A DNA stretch of 64,000 nt from Bacteroidota bacterium (GTDB lineage Bacteria > Bacteroidota > Bacteroidia > 2-12-FULL-35-15): assembly GCA_005772895.1 (NCBI GenBank), contig SXIH01000028.1, positions 1 to 64,000 of the forward strand, written 5' to 3'. Under the pieces are notes generated by a model that saw only the letters and a list, made by a program, of their open reading frames with translations, searched no databases and was not told the DNA's origin. Positions 61,402-64,000 of this stretch are shown here, in pieces; positions within the stretch are counted from its first letter, which is position 1; every line of letters starts with the position of its first letter. Position numbers and translations under genes: made by a program.

Positions 61402-61513
61402 TTAATTATTACAAAATCCTCATTTACAACACATTGAAGAGAATTTCATTGTGAATATCTTTCCTCTTTCAAACCAATAATTTTTGTAATTTTATACCTC
61501 TAATAAAAAAAGT

Positions 61514-62008
61514 ATGTCTGGTACTGATACCAAAGAAACTGTAAAACAAATTTTTTCTGAATACCTTGAAAACCATGGTCACAGAAAAACTCCTGAGCGT
61601 TTTACAATTTTGAGTGAAATTTATTCTCATGGTGGTCATTTTGATATTGAGTCGCTATACATTCACATGAAAAATAAAAAATATCGTGTGAGCAGAGCAA
61701 CTTTGTACAATACAATTGAATTACTTTTAAATTGCAACTTAGTAACAAAACATCAATTCGGAAAAAATTTAGCACAATTTGAAAAATCACATGAATTTAA
61801 ACAGCACGACCATTTAATCTGCCAGGACTGCGAAAAAGTATTTGAGTTTTGTGATCCGAGAATTCAACAGATTCAGAAAATGGCAGGAGAAGTATTACAG
61901 TTTGAAATTAATCATCACTCTCTAAACTTTTATGGGAAGTGCAACAAACTAGCTAAAAATGGTGTTTGTGAACATAAAAAAATAAAAGATAAAAAAATAA
62001 AAGTATGA
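61514..62008 (+). CDS. Fur-family transcriptional regulator
   Basis: 164 residues. The winged helix ([55 protein letters not shown]) is followed by the metal-binding half with [17 protein letters not shown] and a late FYGKCNKL...GVCEHKK. The CxxC plus late Cys pair suggests a structural zinc. Whether it senses iron, zinc or peroxide (Fur, Zur, PerR) is not clear. The stop overlaps the next start by 4 nt (ATGA). Confidence 0.9.
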   Translation: MSGTDTKETVKQIFSEYLENHGHRKTPERFTILSEIYSHGGHFDIESLYIHMKNKKYRVSRATLYNTIELLLNCNLVTKHQFGKNLAQFEKSHEFKQHDHLICQDCEKVFEFCDPRIQQIQKMAGEVLQFEINHHSLNFYGKCNKLAKNGVCEHKKIKDKKIKV

Positions 62009-62352
62009 TATTCAGTTATAAATCAAACAAACAAGGCGAAATCAATACCTACCTTTTTTATGGTGAGTTAATTGATCGCGGACAAGCAACATCTTTATTA
62101 GATGAAATAGAAATTGCTGTTGCAAAAAACGAAAATAAAATTCTTTTAAATCTTGCTGACTTAAAATATTTAAACAGCAGTGGCTTAAATATTATTATCA
62201 ATATCCTAACTAAAGCGCGCAAATCAGGTGGAGATGTTGCAATTTGCAACGTAAATAAAAAAATCACAGAATTGCTGATCATCACTAAATTGAATAGTGT
62301 ATTTAATGTATGTGATTCTGCAGAACAAGGAATTGCGATTTTAAATAAGTAG
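62005..62352 (+). CDS. STAS-domain protein (anti-sigma factor antagonist type)
   Basis: 115 residues, a single STAS domain: [68 protein letters not shown]. Ser58 in the NSSGL motif is the position phosphorylated in SpoIIAA/RsbV proteins. No kinase, phosphatase or sigma partner is nearby. Coupling to a Fur-type regulator by a 4-nt overlap is unusual and may only reflect shared translation. Confidence 0.85.
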   Translation: MIFSYKSNKQGEINTYLFYGELIDRGQATSLLDEIEIAVAKNENKILLNLADLKYLNSSGLNIIINILTKARKSGGDVAICNVNKKITELLIITKLNSVFNVCDSAEQGIAILNK

Positions 62353-62456
62353 ACAGTCAACAATAGACAAAAAGTCAAAAAAAAGAAAAAATTCAAAAGT
62401 GTTTATAAGCTTGTATAACAAAAGTATAGCACACACAGATTGGTATATTCGTAAAA

Positions 62457-62475
62457 ATTCGTAATTCGTAGTTGT
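62457..62475 (+). repeat. ATTCGTAATTCGTAGTTGT block abutting the purA start
   Basis: The block differs by one base from that at 26340-26358 and has the same distance (none) to the ATG. The flanking gap 62353-62456 also has TAGACAGTCAACAATAGACA-like fragments like those after uvrA. Confidence 0.8.
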
Positions 62476-63756
62476 ATGAAAGTAGATGTATTGTTAGGTC
62501 TTCAGTGGGGAGACGAAGGAAAAGGTAAAATTGTAGATGTTTTAACTCCGAAATACGATATCATTGGTCGTTTTCAAGGTGGCCCGAATGCCGGGCACAC
62601 ATTGGAGTTCAATGGTATTAAACATGTTTTAAGAACTATTCCATCCGGCATTTTTCATGAAAAATCCATCAATATTATTGGGAATGGTGTAGTAATTGAC
62701 CCCGTTGTTTTTATTGCAGAGATTGATGCATTAATTAAAATGGGTGTTGATGTTAAATCAAAATTATTACTTTCTACAAAAGCACATTTAATTTTACCAT
62801 CTCACCGTTTGTTGGATGCCGCTTCAGAAGCAGCAAAGGGAAAAGAAAAAATAGGTTCTACACTTAAAGGAATTGGTCCAACATATATGGACAAAACCGG
62901 AAGAAACGGAATTCGCATTGGCGATATTTCTTTACCAAACTTTAAAGATAAATACAAAGCTTTGGTGGAAAAGCACAAACAAATGCTTGCTCACCATAAT
63001 TTCCCTTATGATCTTGCTTCAATGGAACCTGAATGGTTTGCTGCAATTGAATCATTAAAAAAATACCAGCAAATTGAAAGTGAGCATTATATCAATGATG
63101 CTTATAAGAACAACAAAGCCATTTTAGCTGAAGGCGCGCAAGGTTCCTTGTTAGATATTGATTTTGGTTCTTATCCATTTGTAACATCTTCAAATACAAT
63201 TTGTGCGGGAGCTTGTACCGGATTAGGCATTGCACCAAACCGAATCGGAAAAGTTTTTGGAATATTTAAAGCATATTGCACCCGTGTAGGTAGCGGCCCC
63301 TTCCCTACTGAATTGCACGATGAAATTGGAGATAAAATCAGAAACAATGGTCGCGAATTTGGCTCTGTAACAGGCCGCCCGAGAAGAACTGGATGGTTAG
63401 ATCTTCCGGCATTAAAATATGCTGTAATGATTAATGGAGTTACCGAGTTAATGATGATGAAAGCTGACATTTTAAGTGGATTCGAAACTATTCAAGTTTG
63501 CACGCACTACAACTATCAAGGTAAAAAAATCGATTATTTACCATATGACTGTTCGCCTGAATTACTTTCCCCAGTATATACATCATTAAAAGGCTGGAAT
63601 CAAGACTTAACAGGACTTAGCAGTCCGGAACAAATGCCCGAAGCACTAAACGAATACATTTCATTCATAGAAAAAGAAGTAGGTGTACCAATTTCTATCG
63701 TTTCTGTTGGTCCGGATCGTACTCAAACACTCATGCGTAAGAAAGAATTGGTATAG
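62476..63756 (+). CDS. purA: Adenylosuccinate synthetase
   Basis: 426 residues, the usual length. GLQWGDEGKGKIVDVL at 9-24 binds GTP phosphate; GRFQGGPNAGHT, GIGPTYMDKTGRNGIRIGD, EGAQGSLLDIDFGSYPFVTSSN and GSVTGRPRRTGWLD follow. It joins IMP and aspartate to adenylosuccinate with GTP in AMP synthesis. Confidence 0.97.
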   Translation: MKVDVLLGLQWGDEGKGKIVDVLTPKYDIIGRFQGGPNAGHTLEFNGIKHVLRTIPSGIFHEKSINIIGNGVVIDPVVFIAEIDALIKMGVDVKSKLLLSTKAHLILPSHRLLDAASEAAKGKEKIGSTLKGIGPTYMDKTGRNGIRIGDISLPNFKDKYKALVEKHKQMLAHHNFPYDLASMEPEWFAAIESLKKYQQIESEHYINDAYKNNKAILAEGAQGSLLDIDFGSYPFVTSSNTICAGACTGLGIAPNRIGKVFGIFKAYCTRVGSGPFPTELHDEIGDKIRNNGREFGSVTGRPRRTGWLDLPALKYAVMINGVTELMMMKADILSGFETIQVCTHYNYQGKKIDYLPYDCSPELLSPVYTSLKGWNQDLTGLSSPEQMPEALNEYISFIEKEVGVPISIVSVGPDRTQTLMRKKELV

Positions 63757-63792
63757 TAATTGCCTGTAAGCAGCACCATTTATACCAACATA

Positions 63793-64000
63793 ATGACATA
63801 TACAGGAAATAAAAATTTGATCACCATAAAAATAAGATCGGTTTTATTTCCTGTTTTTTATTTCCTGCTTTTTATTCCTCTCCTCTCCCATTCTCAAAGC
63901 GAAATTAAATCCGGTGGAAAAAAAATAAAAATAGAACATGCCGGCTCATTACAATTTGATAAAAAATTGGGAAATGGTGCACAGCGGTTAATTGGTGACG
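63793..64000 (+). CDS. OstA/LptA-like protein, N-terminal part (3' end outside window)
   Basis: The frame opens at ATG 63793 and runs to the edge of the window (69 codons). A signal peptide (SVLFPVFYFLLFIPLLSHSQS) is followed by IKIEHAGSLQFDKKLGNGAQRLIGD, which fits the start of an OstA-like domain as in LPS-transport proteins LptA/LptD. In Bacteroidota, proteins with this domain help carry lipopolysaccharide to the outer membrane. It is too short for the ORF track and lies 36 nt after purA. Confidence 0.65.
   Translation, partial: MTYTGNKNLITIKIRSVLFPVFYFLLFIPLLSHSQSEIKSGGKKIKIEHAGSLQFDKKLGNGAQRLIGD

Noticed and set aside
1-64000. tRNA and rRNA genes
   Set aside because: Intergenic gaps were read for T-loop motifs (GGTTCGAATCC-like) with a matching acceptor stem and for rRNA landmarks; none was found. 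A covariance-model search would be decisive.

Overview
The window is a chromosomal segment of a member of the Bacteroidota, probably an uncultivated or environmental lineage near the Flavobacteriales/Sphingobacteriales; the exact order cannot be read from this sequence. The evidence is A+T-rich DNA, a type IX secretion C-terminal sorting domain (gene at 35875-37749), many TAnnTTTG promoter elements, few Shine-Dalgarno sites, outer-membrane barrels carrying thrombospondin type 3 and SPOR repeats, and a single bifunctional Rel protein. The palindromic repeats are of a kind often seen in environmental Bacteroidota genomes.

Layout. 1-6.5 kb: the 3' end of mtaB, two tandem small STAS-like proteins, then a three-gene condensin operon resembling MksB-MksF-MksE, in the order B-F-E and without a neighbouring JetD/MksG nuclease, closed by a strong terminator. 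6.5-13.2 kb: housekeeping and envelope genes (lgt, suhB with a 39-codon membrane microprotein overlapping its stop, a cardiolipin-synthase-like enzyme, a sodium/solute symporter) and a secreted protein with a possible clan CD His/Cys dyad. 13.3-23.3 kb: first polysaccharide block (NAGPA-like protein, AsnB, glycosyltransferase, Wza-like lipoprotein, Wzc-like tyrosine kinase, RfbC, WecA/MraY-type transferase, lytic transglycosylase). 23.3-28.2 kb: uvrA, a LOG-family gene and a propeller-like secreted protein. 28.5-34.1 kb: an envelope cluster with two paralogous barrels, a repeat-rich SPOR protein between them and a small secreted protein. 34.1-42.0 kb: msrA lipoprotein, then on the minus strand rdgB, a fused double D-Ala-D-Ala ligase, a PASTA protein, a T9SS cargo protein and rluD. 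42.1-59.0 kb: second, larger polysaccharide block with nucleotide-sugar enzymes, about seven glycosyltransferases or decorating enzymes, a second AsnB, a Wzx flippase, a candidate Wzy polymerase, galE and a third STAS-like protein. 59.2-64 kb: rel, a Fur-family regulator, a STAS protein, purA and the start of an OstA/LptA-like gene.

How it works together. The two polysaccharide blocks together supply most parts of a Wzx/Wzy-type surface polysaccharide pathway: initiating phosphoglycosyl transferase, nucleotide-sugar synthesis, glycosyltransferases, flippase, candidate polymerase, and Wza/Wzc export. Base composition steps up near 47.8 kb, suggesting the second block is a mosaic. The ddl/PASTA/lytic transglycosylase/SPOR genes concern peptidoglycan.

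Most unusual items: the double Ddl, whose halves are degenerate in different motifs and which carries an in-frame palindromic repeat; the B-F-E condensin operon; the dispersed palindrome family; a 19-nt block placed directly against the start codons of two unrelated genes; and promoter elements so close to start codons that leaderless mRNAs are expected. No tRNA, rRNA, CRISPR array, IS element or prophage was seen.
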